From: Verrucomicrobiaceae bacterium UBA1938
GTDB taxonomy: Bacteria; Verrucomicrobiota; Verrucomicrobiia; Verrucomicrobiales; Verrucomicrobiaceae
Reading direction: 5' to 3'
DNA: 64,000 nt
NCBI GenBank assembly: GCA_002336895.1
Contig: DDFC01000023.1
Location: 1-64,000 of the forward strand
Program-made: the position numbers and the translations under genes
In this document: piece by piece, positions 54,104 through 62,410 of the stretch
Layout of the letters: each line of letters begins with the position of its first letter
How positions within the stretch are numbered: the stretch's first letter is position 1
Notes under the pieces: model-generated
Seen by the model: only the letters and a program-made list of their open reading frames with translations
What the model was told of the DNA's origin: nothing
The model's database searches: none

Positions 54104-55120
54104 CTAGGCCTTCACATGCTCCAGCAGCCTCTGTATCACCTTCTCCACCGTCACTCCCTCCGCCTCCGCTTTGTAATTCACCAGGATGCGATGCCTCAGC
54201 ACCGGCAGCGCCATCGCCCGCACATCCTCCACCGTCACATGCGTCCGGTTATGCAGCAGCACCCGCGTCTTCGCGCCCAGCACCAGGTTCTGGCTCGCAC
54301 GCGTCCCCGCCCCCCAGCTCACCCATTGGTTCACAAAATCCGGCACGCCTTCTCTTCCCGGCCGTGACGCCGCCGAAAGCCTCACCGCATACCGCGCCAC
54401 ATCTTCGGCAATCGGCACCTTCCGCACCGTCTGCTGAAACGCCAGCATCTCCTCCCCGCTGAAAAGCCTCTGCACCGGCTCGCCCTTGCCCGCCGTCGTC
54501 TTCGTCACCACCGCCACCTCATCATCCTCGCTCAGGTAGTCGATCACGATGTTCAGCATGAAGCGGTCCAGCTGCGCCTCAGGCAGCGGATACGTCCCCT
54601 CCTGCTCGATCGGGTTCTGCGTCGCCAGCACAAAGAACGGCTCCGGCAGGTGCATCGTCTTCCCGTTCACCGTCACCTGATGCTCCTGCATCGCCTCCAG
54701 CAGCGCCGCCTGCGTCTTCGGCGGCGTGCGGTTGATCTCATCCGCCAGGATCATGTTTGCAAACACCGGGCCCTGGCTGAACACCAGCTTCCGCCCCTCC
54801 GGGCTGTCCTCCAAAATCTCCGTCCCCGTAATATCCGAGGGCATCAAATCCGGCGTGAACTGAATCCGCTGAAAGCTCAAATGACAGACATCCGCCACCG
54901 TCTTGATCAGCAGCGTCTTCGCCAGCCCCGGCGCTCCGGTAATCAAACAATGCCCGCCGCTCAGCAGCGCGATCAGCATCTCATCAATCACATGCTGCTG
55001 TCCCACGATCACCTTCCCCACCTCCGCAAAAATCCGCTGCCTCGCCGTGGAGAGCAGCTCGACGATCTGACGTTCAGTGAGGGGTGCAGACGACGACGGA
55101 AGATCGGGAGAAGCGCTCAT
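54104..55120 (-). CDS. MoxR-family AAA+ ATPase
   Basis: 338 residues from ATG 55120 (MSASPDLPSS); the frame extends 17 codons further without support. Walker A GAPGLAKTLLIKTVADV near 80, Walker B/sensor region MILADEINRTPPKTQAALLE, then ATQNPIEQEGTYPLPEAQLD (sensor 1) and a C-terminal lid with GASRTSQNLVLGAK-like helices (GAGTRASQNLVLGAKTR). MoxR ATPases act as chaperones that load metals or assemble VWA-containing complexes. It is the first gene of the MoxR-DUF58-BatA-DUF4175-FHA/Sel1 train, so its promoter should lie in 55121-55280. Confidence 0.95.
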   Translation of the reverse strand: MSASPDLPSSSAPLTERQIVELLSTARQRIFAEVGKVIVGQQHVIDEMLIALLSGGHCLITGAPGLAKTLLIKTVADVCHLSFQRIQFTPDLMPSDITGTEILEDSPEGRKLVFSQGPVFANMILADEINRTPPKTQAALLEAMQEHQVTVNGKTMHLPEPFFVLATQNPIEQEGTYPLPEAQLDRFMLNIVIDYLSEDDEVAVVTKTTAGKGEPVQRLFSGEEMLAFQQTVRKVPIAEDVARYAVRLSAASRPGREGVPDFVNQWVSWGAGTRASQNLVLGAKTRVLLHNRTHVTVEDVRAMALPVLRHRILVNYKAEAEGVTVEKVIQRLLEHVKA

Positions 55121-55279
55121 GAGATAAAGGTTTCTATCAAACAGCGCCCACGATGCCAAGTTTTCATCCACCCCGCAGGAACTGCAATTGATCCCTCGCG
55201 TACGCGCCAGCGTCCCCGGACTGCGGCACTTCAGCGCCGCTCTCGACCATCCCTAGCCTCCGCTACCGCCCTCTAGCGC

Positions 55280-55307
55280 AAATCATAAATCGTAAATCAT
55301 AAATCAT
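55280..55307. repeat. Heptamer tandem repeat AAATCAT x4
   Basis: Four consecutive 7-base units (AAATCAT, AAATCGT, AAATCAT, AAATCAT) just before the stop of the following minus-strand gene and upstream of moxR. A candidate slipped-strand variable site. Confidence 0.75.
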
Positions 55308-55315
55308 AAATTCCC

Positions 55316-55699
55316 TCACTTCGACCACGCAGGCTCCGGCTCCGGCTCCCACTCCTTCTCCCCCTTGCCCACTCCCACCAGCTCCTCTTCCTCCACATCC
55401 TCCGTCTCCTCCAGCAGCGGCGCAAACCTCTCAGACCTGAAACCCAGCTCCTGCTTCACGCTCGAGTGCGGATCATCCGGATTGTTCAGCTCCTTCAGCA
55501 GCAGCAGGATGTCAAACTCCGCCCCCGCCAGCTTGATCTCCGCATCATCGTTCACCACAAACTGCGGATTCGACCTCCCAGCACGGATCGCCCGCACCGT
55601 GTAGATCTCATCCTTCTTCGGCAGGGACTTGTACAGGTCGAAAACCCAGGGATCAAACTGGTCATTAATGCAGACAACTTGCTGGCCGGTCTTAAACAT
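55316..55699 (-). CDS. Hypothetical protein with SH3/KOW-like N-terminal part
   Basis: 127 residues, soluble. The N-terminal ~55 residues (FKTGQQVVCINDQFDPWVFD, then LPKKDEIYTVRAIRAG) have the spacing of a small beta-barrel domain that I have seen annotated only as hypothetical in this phylum. Residues 56-90 (AEFDILLLLKELNNPDDPHS) form a strand plus helix. The tail is very acidic (EETEDVEEEELVG). Start at ATG 55699. No function can be given. It lies between the moxR promoter region and the cupin gene, on the same strand as both. Confidence 0.65.
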   Translation of the reverse strand: MFKTGQQVVCINDQFDPWVFDLYKSLPKKDEIYTVRAIRAGRSNPQFVVNDDAEIKLAGAEFDILLLLKELNNPDDPHSSVKQELGFRSERFAPLLEETEDVEEEELVGVGKGEKEWEPEPEPAWSK

Positions 55700-55717
55700 G
55701 AATCAGAGATAAAAAGG

Positions 55718-56182
55718 TTACGGTTGTACAAAATAGATGCCGTGCTCGCCGGCAATCTCGACAAGGCGTCCCATATCAGGCCCGCCCTCTTTCGCAAACT
55801 CCACCGCACACCGGTCAAAGAAAGTCTCAAAGCCCGAAGGCACCGTCGTGATCAGCATCTTCAGTGGCGTGCTCCCCGCATTGCGAAAGGCATGCACCGT
55901 CCCCTTCGGCATAAAGACCGCCGTCCCCGGCGCCACTGCCGTCCACGTCCCGTCCTGAAAAAACTCCACGCTTCCCTCGATCACATAAAAGTTCTCATCC
56001 TCCAGCGTGTGGTAGTGCGGCGGCGGCCCGCCTCCCGGATGCGTCGTCTCGATCCACTGCGTAAACCTCCCGCCCGACTGCGCCCCCGTGATCACAAACT
56101 CCACCTGATCTCCAAACACAGACATCCCACGCCCTTCCCCGGGCTGGGTGATGACAGGGACAGCATTGCCGACAGTACTCAT
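55718..56182 (-). CDS. Cupin-domain protein
   Basis: 154 residues from ATG 56182 (MSTVGNAVPVITQ); the frame extends 33 codons upstream with no support. Single cupin barrel: motif 1 GGGPPPHYHTLEDENFYVIEG (HxH and Glu metal ligands) near 50-70, motif 2 PKGTVHAFRNAGSTP near 93-107. Small one-domain cupins bind a metal and a small ligand, for example as quercetin-dioxygenase-like or sugar-epimerase-like enzymes; the reaction is not predictable. Divergent from the esterase gene. Confidence 0.88.
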   Translation of the reverse strand: MSTVGNAVPVITQPGEGRGMSVFGDQVEFVITGAQSGGRFTQWIETTHPGGGPPPHYHTLEDENFYVIEGSVEFFQDGTWTAVAPGTAVFMPKGTVHAFRNAGSTPLKMLITTVPSGFETFFDRCAVEFAKEGGPDMGRLVEIAGEHGIYFVQP

Positions 56183-56289
56183 GGTATGAAAGGGTAGCGC
56201 AGCACCGGGAACTGGCAAGACCCGGTGCTCCGCCGAAACTTTGCCCCAGCCACAACGTTCAAGCCGTGAATTCACCACCACGCCTGCCC

Positions 56290-57102
56290 ATGATTCGCCA
56301 CCTCAGCTGCCTGTTCGTCCTCCTGCTCACCATCGCCACCGGCCGCGCGCAGCTCCAGCTCCCGCCGGGCATCACCCCGCTCGACATCACCGTCGGTGGC
56401 GTCTCCCGCACCGGCTTCATCTACGCCCCCACCACCGCCAAAGAAATACCCGCACCCGTCGTCTTCGTCTGGCACGGCCACGGCGGCACCGCCCTCAGCG
56501 CAGGCCGCAGCTTCGCCATGTACAAGCACATGCCCGAGGCCATCTCCGTCTATCTCCAGGGCCTCAATACCCCCGGACAGCTCACCGATCCCGAAGGCAA
56601 AAAGCCCGGCTGGCAGCACGGCGCAGGCGCTCAGGACGACCGCGACCTCAAGCTCTTCGATGCCGTCCTTGCCCACCTTAAAGAACACTACAAAGTCGAT
56701 GCCAGGCGCATCTTCTCCACCGGCCACTCCAATGGTGGCGGCTTCACCTACCTCCTCTGGCAGACTCGTCCGGACGTCCTCTGCGCCGTCGCCCCCTCCG
56801 CCGCAGCCTCCATCCGCCTCCGCGATACCCCCTTCAAACCCAAGCCCTGCATGCACCTCGCCGGCACCGCAGATCCCCTCGTCAAATACGAGTGGCAGCA
56901 GCAGGCCATCGCCAGGGTCAAAGAAATCAACCAATGCGAGCCCGAAGGCAAACCCTGGGCGCCCAACTGCACCCTCTACCCCTCCAAAGTCAGCGCCCCC
57001 TTCATCACCTTCATCCTCCCCGGCGGCACCCACAAATTCCCCGAAGAAGCCCCGCCCCTCATCGCCAAATTCTTCAAAGAACAAGCCTCAGCTGTGAAGT
57101 AA
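56290..57102 (+). CDS. Secreted PHB-depolymerase/feruloyl-esterase-like alpha/beta hydrolase
   Basis: 270 residues from ATG 56290 (MIRHLSCLFVLLLTIATGRA, signal peptide); an alternative ATG lies 8 codons upstream at 56266. Esterase_PHB/LpqC type: oxyanion strand VVFVWHGHGGTAL near 66, nucleophile elbow STGHSNGGGF (GxSxG) near 148, Asp in LAGTADPLVKY and His in GGTHKFPEE near the end. Likely cleaves short ester polymers or acylated polysaccharides outside the cytoplasm. Stands alone on the plus strand. Confidence 0.88.
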   Translation: MIRHLSCLFVLLLTIATGRAQLQLPPGITPLDITVGGVSRTGFIYAPTTAKEIPAPVVFVWHGHGGTALSAGRSFAMYKHMPEAISVYLQGLNTPGQLTDPEGKKPGWQHGAGAQDDRDLKLFDAVLAHLKEHYKVDARRIFSTGHSNGGGFTYLLWQTRPDVLCAVAPSAAASIRLRDTPFKPKPCMHLAGTADPLVKYEWQQQAIARVKEINQCEPEGKPWAPNCTLYPSKVSAPFITFILPGGTHKFPEEAPPLIAKFFKEQASAVK

Positions 57103-57180
57103 AAGTACGATAGGCGTTGCCTGTCGATCAGCGCTCAGCAAACACCTACCCCAGCGCGCTTCTCCGCCCATCCGGAGGAT

Positions 57181-57193
57181 AGCCGTCCCGGCT
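57181..57193. repeat. Palindrome, 5-bp arms, TCC loop
   Basis: AGCCG-TCC-CGGCT. First of three palindromes in this intergenic region. Confidence 0.6.
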
Positions 57194-57203
57194 GTCCATG
57201 GCA

Positions 57204-57222
57204 GACAGGCTTCCAGCCTGTC
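57204..57222. repeat. Palindrome, 8-bp arms, TCC loop
   Basis: GACAGGCT-TCC-AGCCTGTC, perfect. Confidence 0.8.
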
Positions 57223-57269
57223 CTACCCTCCACACCACCTCACACTCACAGTGCCACGCCCCTGGAGGA

Positions 57270-57290
57270 GAGGGACCATCCTGGTCCCTC
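57270..57290. repeat. Palindrome, 9-bp arms, TCC loop
   Basis: GAGGGACCA-TCC-TGGTCCCTC, perfect. It lies between the convergent esterase and Spx-like genes. Confidence 0.8.
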
Positions 57291-57340
57291 GATGTGCATC
57301 TCACCCAGCGCCACCTCCACTCTCCACCGCCCACCCCCCA

Positions 57341-57703
57341 TCACTTCCCCAGCGCCGCCTCCCACTCCGCCTCCTTAAATCCCACCAGGCACACCTTCCC
57401 CTTCGCATCCACCGCAAAGGGTCGCTTCACCAGATTCCCGTTCCCCGCCAGCAGCGCCAGCGCTTCATCCGTGCTCATCCCCGGCAGCGTGTCCTTCAGC
57501 CCCAGGCTGCGGTAGTCCATGCCAGACACATTAAAAAGCCGCCGCACATCCCCCTCGTACGCGCTCAGCATCGTCTTCAGCTCCGCCACACTCGGCGGCG
57601 TCTCGCGGATCGCCTTCTCCTCAAACGCCACCCCACGTCCCTTCAGCCACTTGATGGCATTCTTGCACGTCGAGCATCCGGAGTAGGCATAAACTTTGAG
57701 CAT
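57341..57703 (-). CDS. Spx/ArsC-family thioredoxin-fold protein
   Basis: 120 residues, matching Spx/MgsR/YffB-type proteins. N-terminal CxxC redox pair in YSGCSTCKNAIKWLKGRG (~9-13), then RETPPSVAELKTML, the LFNVSGMDYRSLGLKD region and the RPFAVDAKGKVCLVGF segment near the end. Members are glutathione- or thioredoxin-dependent reductases, or regulators of RNA polymerase (Spx) in Firmicutes. Outside Firmicutes a reductase-like role is more likely, but this cannot be decided from the sequence. Start at ATG 57703. Confidence 0.9.
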   Translation of the reverse strand: MLKVYAYSGCSTCKNAIKWLKGRGVAFEEKAIRETPPSVAELKTMLSAYEGDVRRLFNVSGMDYRSLGLKDTLPGMSTDEALALLAGNGNLVKRPFAVDAKGKVCLVGFKEAEWEAALGK

Positions 57704-57856
57704 AAAATAACAGGGGAAAAAGAGTTGGCCAATCAGTCACCAAACAAAAGCGCCGCTTCCAGCAACTTGAAACCTTAAACTTGAAACTTCAAACTGAGTC
57801 CCCCTCACACCCAGCGCCAGCAACCGTAATCCACCGTCAACAACGTTCAGCCACCG

Positions 57857-58768
57857 TCATTCCACCTTCCCCATCCACGGCGCAAACTCCGCCGGCACCT
57901 TCGCCTCAAACGCCATCGGCTGGTCATGGATCGGATGGTTGAAGGAAAGCTTCCACGCATGCAGCATCAGCCTCGGCACCCGCACCCTCTGCTTGTTCGG
58001 CTGCGCATAGATCGGGTCTCCCAAAATCGCGCACTGCAGCGCCTCCCGCATATGCACGCGGATCTGGTGCGTCCTCCCCGTCAGCAGCCGGCACTGGATC
58101 AGCGCACACCCCTGGTCCACCGCCAGCCGCTTCCACTCCGTGATCGCCTCCTTCCCCGCACCATCCAGCAAAATGCTCATCCGCTTACGGTCCACCGCAT
58201 GCCGGCCGATGTAGTTTTGAATCCTCCCGCCCTCCTCCTTCGGCACCCCGTTCACCACCGCCAGATAGATCTTCGCGATCCGCCTCTCCGAAAAGGCCTC
58301 CGTCAGCCGCCGGTGCGCCGTGTCATTCTTCGCCACCACCATGCAGCCGCTCGTGTCCTTGTCCAGACGGTGCACGATCCCCGGCCTCATCTCCCCGCCT
58401 ATCCCGCTCAGGTCATCGATGTGGTGCAGCAGCGCATTCACCAGCGTCCCGTCCGGATTTCCCTCCGCCGGGTGCACCACCAGCCCCGATGCCTTGTCCA
58501 GCACCACGATGTCCGCATCCTCATACAAAATCGTCAGCGGAATGTTCTGGGCCTTGATCTCCACTTCCGCTACTTCAGGCACCGTGATACTCACCGCATC
58601 CCCGCTCTTCAGCGCCACCCCCGCTTTCGCAGGCTTCCCGTTCAGCGTCGCATGCCCCTCCTTGATCAGGTCCTGCAGCCTTGAGCGCGACATCTCCGGC
58701 AAGCGCCTCGCCAGGTGCTTGTCGAAACGATCCCCAATATCCAGTGTTTCAGTAATGGTCCAGTCCAC
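57857..58768 (-). CDS. RluA-family 23S rRNA pseudouridine synthase (RluD-like)
   Basis: 303 residues with a GTG start at 58766-58768. An N-terminal S4 RNA-binding domain (DKHLARRLPEMSRSRLQDLI, then GHATLNGKPAKAG) is followed by the catalytic domain. The invariant Asp lies in GIVHRLDKDTSGCMVVAKN near 137, and further family motifs are HPAEGNPDGTLVNALLHH and LLTGRTHQIRVHM. It isomerises uridine in 23S rRNA, most like RluD (helix 69), but substrate specificity is inferred. It is divergent from the Ser/Thr kinase gene, whose frame overlaps this start if its furthest upstream codon is used. Confidence 0.92.
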   Translation of the reverse strand: MDWTITETLDIGDRFDKHLARRLPEMSRSRLQDLIKEGHATLNGKPAKAGVALKSGDAVSITVPEVAEVEIKAQNIPLTILYEDADIVVLDKASGLVVHPAEGNPDGTLVNALLHHIDDLSGIGGEMRPGIVHRLDKDTSGCMVVAKNDTAHRRLTEAFSERRIAKIYLAVVNGVPKEEGGRIQNYIGRHAVDRKRMSILLDGAGKEAITEWKRLAVDQGCALIQCRLLTGRTHQIRVHMREALQCAILGDPIYAQPNKQRVRVPRLMLHAWKLSFNHPIHDQPMAFEAKVPAEFAPWMGKVE

Positions 58769-58823
58769 CCCACAAACTCAAGTTTCGAATTAATAAGGCA
58801 AACTGTAATTTCTGGCATATCGA

Positions 58824-58859
58824 ATGCGTCCCTCTATCTTCATAGCTCTGCCCCCTTGA
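58824..58859 (+). promoter_or_regulatory. Possible leader peptide overlapping the kinase start
   Basis: ATG at 58824 opens an 11-codon frame (MRPSIFIALPP) whose TGA (58857-58859) overlaps the candidate TTG start of the kinase gene at 58856 as TTGA. Such overlaps allow re-initiation. It may be chance. Confidence 0.3.
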
Positions 58860-61273
58860 TCCTCGCCCCTCCAGAACAGACCTTTCTGAGCACCTGCCCG
58901 GTGTGCCAGCGGCAGATCGATGTCACCTCCCTCGAGCCCTTCACCAAGCTCAAATGCCCCTTCTGCGGCCAGATGGTCCGCGTCCGCCGCCGCTTCGATC
59001 AGTTCATGATCGTCCGCCAGATCGGCGAGGGCGGCATGAGCCGCGTGTTCGAGGCTGAAGACGAAACCCTCGGCCGCCGCGTCGCCCTCAAGATCCTCAA
59101 CCGCCAGTACTCCCGCGACTCCATCCGCCTCGAGCAGTTCCAGCGCGAGGCCCACATCACCGCCAACGTCACCCACCCCAACGTCATCAAGCTCTACTCC
59201 GTCGGCTACGACCAGGGCTACTTCTACATCGCCATGGAGCTCGTCGGCGGCGGCTCCCTCGAGCAGCGCATCCGTCGCGAGGGCCATCTCAAAGAGGCCG
59301 AGGCCCTCCGCATCGGCCGCGAGGTGGCCGAAGGCCTCCGCGCCGCCCAGCAGCTCACCCTCATCCACCGCGACGTCAAACCCGCCAACATCCTCTTCAC
59401 CGAGACCGGCACCGCCAAAGTCGTGGACTTCGGCCTCGCCCTCTTCATGGACCGCGGCGGAGACCAGTCCGGCGAGATCTGGGCCACACCCTACTACGTC
59501 GCCCCGGAAAAAGTCATCGAAAACAAAGAAGACTACCGCAGCGACATCTTTTCCCTCGGCGCCACCCTCTACCACGCCCTCACCGGCAATCCGCCCCACA
59601 AAGCCGACACCGCCTCCATCGAGGACCTCCGCCGCATTAAATCCAAGCGCGTCACCCTCGGAGAGTCCGGCCTCCGCTTCTCCCCCCGCACAGAGCACGT
59701 CATCAATGGCATGCTCTCCTTCACCCCCGAAGACCGCTTCGCCAACTACTCCGAAGTCGTTGACGAAATGCGCCTCGCAGAGGGCCTCCTCGACCGCGGC
59801 AGCGTCCGCCGCCGCCTCGTCTCCCGCCGCGCACGCCTCATCGGCTCCATCGCCGCCGCCATCGTCCTCGCCTACGGCATCGGCTGGCTCCTGCGCGAGA
59901 GCGGCCAGCGCCGCCAGGCACGCGCCCTCCAGATCGCCACCGCAGCCCAGGGAGACCTCGACGGCGCAGGCGTCACCCTTACCGCAGACAAAGCCAGCAA
60001 AAAAACCATCACCGAGCGCTTCACCGAGGCCCGCCAGGCCATGCTCGAAGAGCGCCAGTTCGCCACCGCCGAGCACAAATTCGCCAAGCTCCTCGAATCC
60101 AAAGAGCTCGTCCAGCCCACCGAAAACTGGGCCCGCTTCAATGCTGCCCTCTGCAGCATCATGCTCGACAAGAAAAAAGACGCCGCCGCCCAGTTCGCCC
60201 AGCTCGCCACCACCCCGGACCTCAACGGCCTCGCCCCCTTCTTCACCCGCATCAAAGACCGCATGGCCGTCGGCTTCGGCCTCGGCCTCCATCCCGACTC
60301 CCTCGGCTACAAAACCACCAACGAAGAAGTCCTCGGCTACCTCCTCCACGGCCTCGCCGAATGGCACTTCGGAGACGCCATCCTCGGCGCCAAAGAGCTC
60401 GAGCTCTTCCAGGACCACCTCGCCAAAATCAAGCAGGCCCCCGACACCACCCCCACCGCCACCCTCGACTGGCTCAGCCTCTACAGCCCCCTCGTTGACC
60501 GCTACAAGCCCGACTTCGCCCTCGTCCGCAACGCCCTCCAGCCCAAAAAATCCGGCACCATCGCCGAACTCCGCGCCTCCCTCGCCCTCGTCCAGCAGAC
60601 CCGCAAAAAGCTCAAGACCAGCGGCGCCTTCCTCACCTGGATCAAAGACCTCGAATCCGCCCTCCAGCGCGAGGTCTCCCTCCTCACCCTCCAGGAGCAG
60701 CAGCGCCAGATGGAGGAGGACAAAAAACACCGCCAGGCCGACCTCGACCTCCTCGCCGAGGTCAATGCCCTCGCCCCCTCCCTCGTCCAGGGCTACGACT
60801 ACACCCGCGCCATCGACGTCCTCACCGGCACCCGCCTCCAGACCGCCGATGTCCGCACCGCCCTCGACGGCCGCCTCTACCTCTACACCCAGTCCCGCGA
60901 CTTCATCCGCCAGCTCACCGCCGACCTCTCCACCAAAGGCTGGACCGGCACCATCACCCGGCGCGAGGGCGGCCAGCTCACTGGCCGTATCACCTCCAAC
61001 CCCGCCGGCACCACCATCACCATCACCCTCGATCGCGGCACCCTCTCCATCCCCTTCGAAAACCTCACCCCCGAGTCCCTTGTCGAGATCGCCCAGTCCC
61101 TCGGCACCCAGATCACCGACTCCACAGACTACTACCGCCGTCAGGAAAACTCCGCCGCCTTCGCCCGCCTGAACGGCCTCCTCCAGCTCTCCACCACCAT
61201 CGCCTCCCAGCTCATGGAAGAAAACACCGCCTTCCGCACCCGCTGGATGAAAGTCATGGCGGCAGGCATCTAG
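58856..61273 (+). CDS. Membrane-bound Ser/Thr protein kinase with N-terminal zinc ribbon
   Basis: About 805 residues if TTG 58856 is used; the frame is open to 58715, but that would overlap the divergent pseudouridine synthase gene and there is no ATG between. The protein begins with a zinc ribbon (CPVCQRQID ... CPFCGQM). The Hanks-type kinase domain follows (~50-315): G-loop IGEGGMSRVFEAED, Lys in VALKIL, catalytic loop HRDVKPANILF, DFGLA and VAPEK. One membrane helix lies near 325-345 (LIGSIAAAIVLAYGIGWLL), and a long Ala/Leu-rich helical extracytoplasmic region completes it. It presumably senses an outside signal and phosphorylates Ser/Thr in the cytoplasm; FHA proteins such as the one at 43-45 kb are typical targets. 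Confidence 0.88.
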   Translation: MILAPPEQTFLSTCPVCQRQIDVTSLEPFTKLKCPFCGQMVRVRRRFDQFMIVRQIGEGGMSRVFEAEDETLGRRVALKILNRQYSRDSIRLEQFQREAHITANVTHPNVIKLYSVGYDQGYFYIAMELVGGGSLEQRIRREGHLKEAEALRIGREVAEGLRAAQQLTLIHRDVKPANILFTETGTAKVVDFGLALFMDRGGDQSGEIWATPYYVAPEKVIENKEDYRSDIFSLGATLYHALTGNPPHKADTASIEDLRRIKSKRVTLGESGLRFSPRTEHVINGMLSFTPEDRFANYSEVVDEMRLAEGLLDRGSVRRRLVSRRARLIGSIAAAIVLAYGIGWLLRESGQRRQARALQIATAAQGDLDGAGVTLTADKASKKTITERFTEARQAMLEERQFATAEHKFAKLLESKELVQPTENWARFNAALCSIMLDKKKDAAAQFAQLATTPDLNGLAPFFTRIKDRMAVGFGLGLHPDSLGYKTTNEEVLGYLLHGLAEWHFGDAILGAKELELFQDHLAKIKQAPDTTPTATLDWLSLYSPLVDRYKPDFALVRNALQPKKSGTIAELRASLALVQQTRKKLKTSGAFLTWIKDLESALQREVSLLTLQEQQRQMEEDKKHRQADLDLLAEVNALAPSLVQGYDYTRAIDVLTGTRLQTADVRTALDGRLYLYTQSRDFIRQLTADLSTKGWTGTITRREGGQLTGRITSNPAGTTITITLDRGTLSIPFENLTPESLVEIAQSLGTQITDSTDYYRRQENSAAFARLNGLLQLSTTIASQLMEENTAFRTRWMKVMAAGI

Positions 61274-61325
61274 TTTTTGAGACAGACGGCGCAGTAACCG
61301 CCATCAGAAACAAGGTGGTTTTCCC

Positions 61326-62288
61326 CTACTCCACCCATAGCCTCTTCGCCTTGCGGCGCAGGTGCTTGTCCTCGGGCAGGTTGATCTTCGCGGGGCCGTC
61401 AGCAGCCAGCATGCTCAGCGCGGCGTCGATCACCTCATACTCGATGCCTGGCAGCTGCCACACCTCGCGCAGCCAGAAGGCGAACACACGTGAGGACACC
61501 GCCGGGTGCAGCGCCAGCAGCTCCGGAGACACCACCAAGGAGCGGTCCTCCAGCACTCGGCCCTCGGCGGTCAGGAAGTCCATGGCCAGCCGCTGCAGTG
61601 CATCGTCGTCCTGCTCCGCCAGCGTGCCCAGGCGCAGCACCTGCGGCACCACATCACGCGCGCAGATGTCATTCAGCAGAGGCAGCGCCTCATGCCGCAG
61701 CCGGTTGCGCCGGTATTTGGGAGAGGTGTTGCTGGAGTCCTCCCGGTATTTGTAGCGCTTGGATTTGAGGTAGGCGTCGATCTGGCTGCGCCGCACATGC
61801 AGCAGCGGGCGCACCAGATGCAGGCCCGTGTCCAGCCGCTGCACCGCATGCATGCCCGCCAGCCCCGCGATGCCGCTGCCCCGGCAGAGATTTCCCAGGA
61901 TCGTCTCCGCCTGATCCTCCGCATGGTGTGCCACCAGCACCACCCACACGTCGTATTTTTCCGCCATGCGCAGCAGAAAGCCATGCCGTGCCTCGCGTGC
62001 CGCCATCTCGGTGGAGATGCGCTTCTTTTCCGCCACGGCGGCCACATCCTCGGCCTCGATCTCGCATTTCAGCCCCAGCTTCTTGGCCAGGCGGCGCACA
62101 AAGGCCGCGTCATCGATCGACTCCTTGCCTCGCAGGCCATGGTTCAGGTGGCAGAGGATCAGCTCGGAAAACCCGGCTTCCCGCAGCAGGTGCATCAGCG
62201 CCACGGAGTCGCGCCCGCCAGAGATCGCGAGCAGCACGGGTTCATGGGGCAGGCAGGCAGCGGGCAGGTTCAGATGGATCTCAGGCAC
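61326..62288 (-). CDS. tilS: tRNA(Ile)-lysidine synthase
   Basis: 320 residues, GTG start at 62286-62288. It adds lysine to C34 of the CAU anticodon of tRNA-Ile2 so that AUA is read, an essential N-type ATP pyrophosphatase. The PP-loop SGGRDSVALMHLLREAG lies at ~23, followed by LCHLNHGLRGKESIDDA, then HHAEDQAETILGNLCRGSGI and the family segment VRPLLHVRRSQIDAYLKSK. The C-terminal domain is shorter than in enteric TilS (~430 residues), as in several other phyla. Divergent from the cobA-hemD gene. Confidence 0.93.
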   Translation of the reverse strand: MPEIHLNLPAACLPHEPVLLAISGGRDSVALMHLLREAGFSELILCHLNHGLRGKESIDDAAFVRRLAKKLGLKCEIEAEDVAAVAEKKRISTEMAAREARHGFLLRMAEKYDVWVVLVAHHAEDQAETILGNLCRGSGIAGLAGMHAVQRLDTGLHLVRPLLHVRRSQIDAYLKSKRYKYREDSSNTSPKYRRNRLRHEALPLLNDICARDVVPQVLRLGTLAEQDDDALQRLAMDFLTAEGRVLEDRSLVVSPELLALHPAVSSRVFAFWLREVWQLPGIEYEVIDAALSMLAADGPAKINLPEDKHLRRKAKRLWVE

Positions 62289-62410
62289 AGCGGGAATTTT
62301 TTAACAAATAAACCATATCAATCCCATCCGTAAAGATCCGCTAGAAGCGAAACATCATCCTTCCTTGCGGTGTGCCGTGGATTCGACACTTTGCACGCCC
62401 CCTTCCCATC

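Noticed and set aside
57341..57703. True arsenate reductase (ars operon)
   Set aside because: No ars genes are adjacent and the sequence fits the broader Spx/MgsR/YffB group equally well.
58790..60730. 646-codon minus-strand frame opposite the kinase gene
   Set aside because: Very Glu/Gly/Ala/Val-rich antisense shadow typical of GC-rich genes; the plus strand carries clear kinase motifs.
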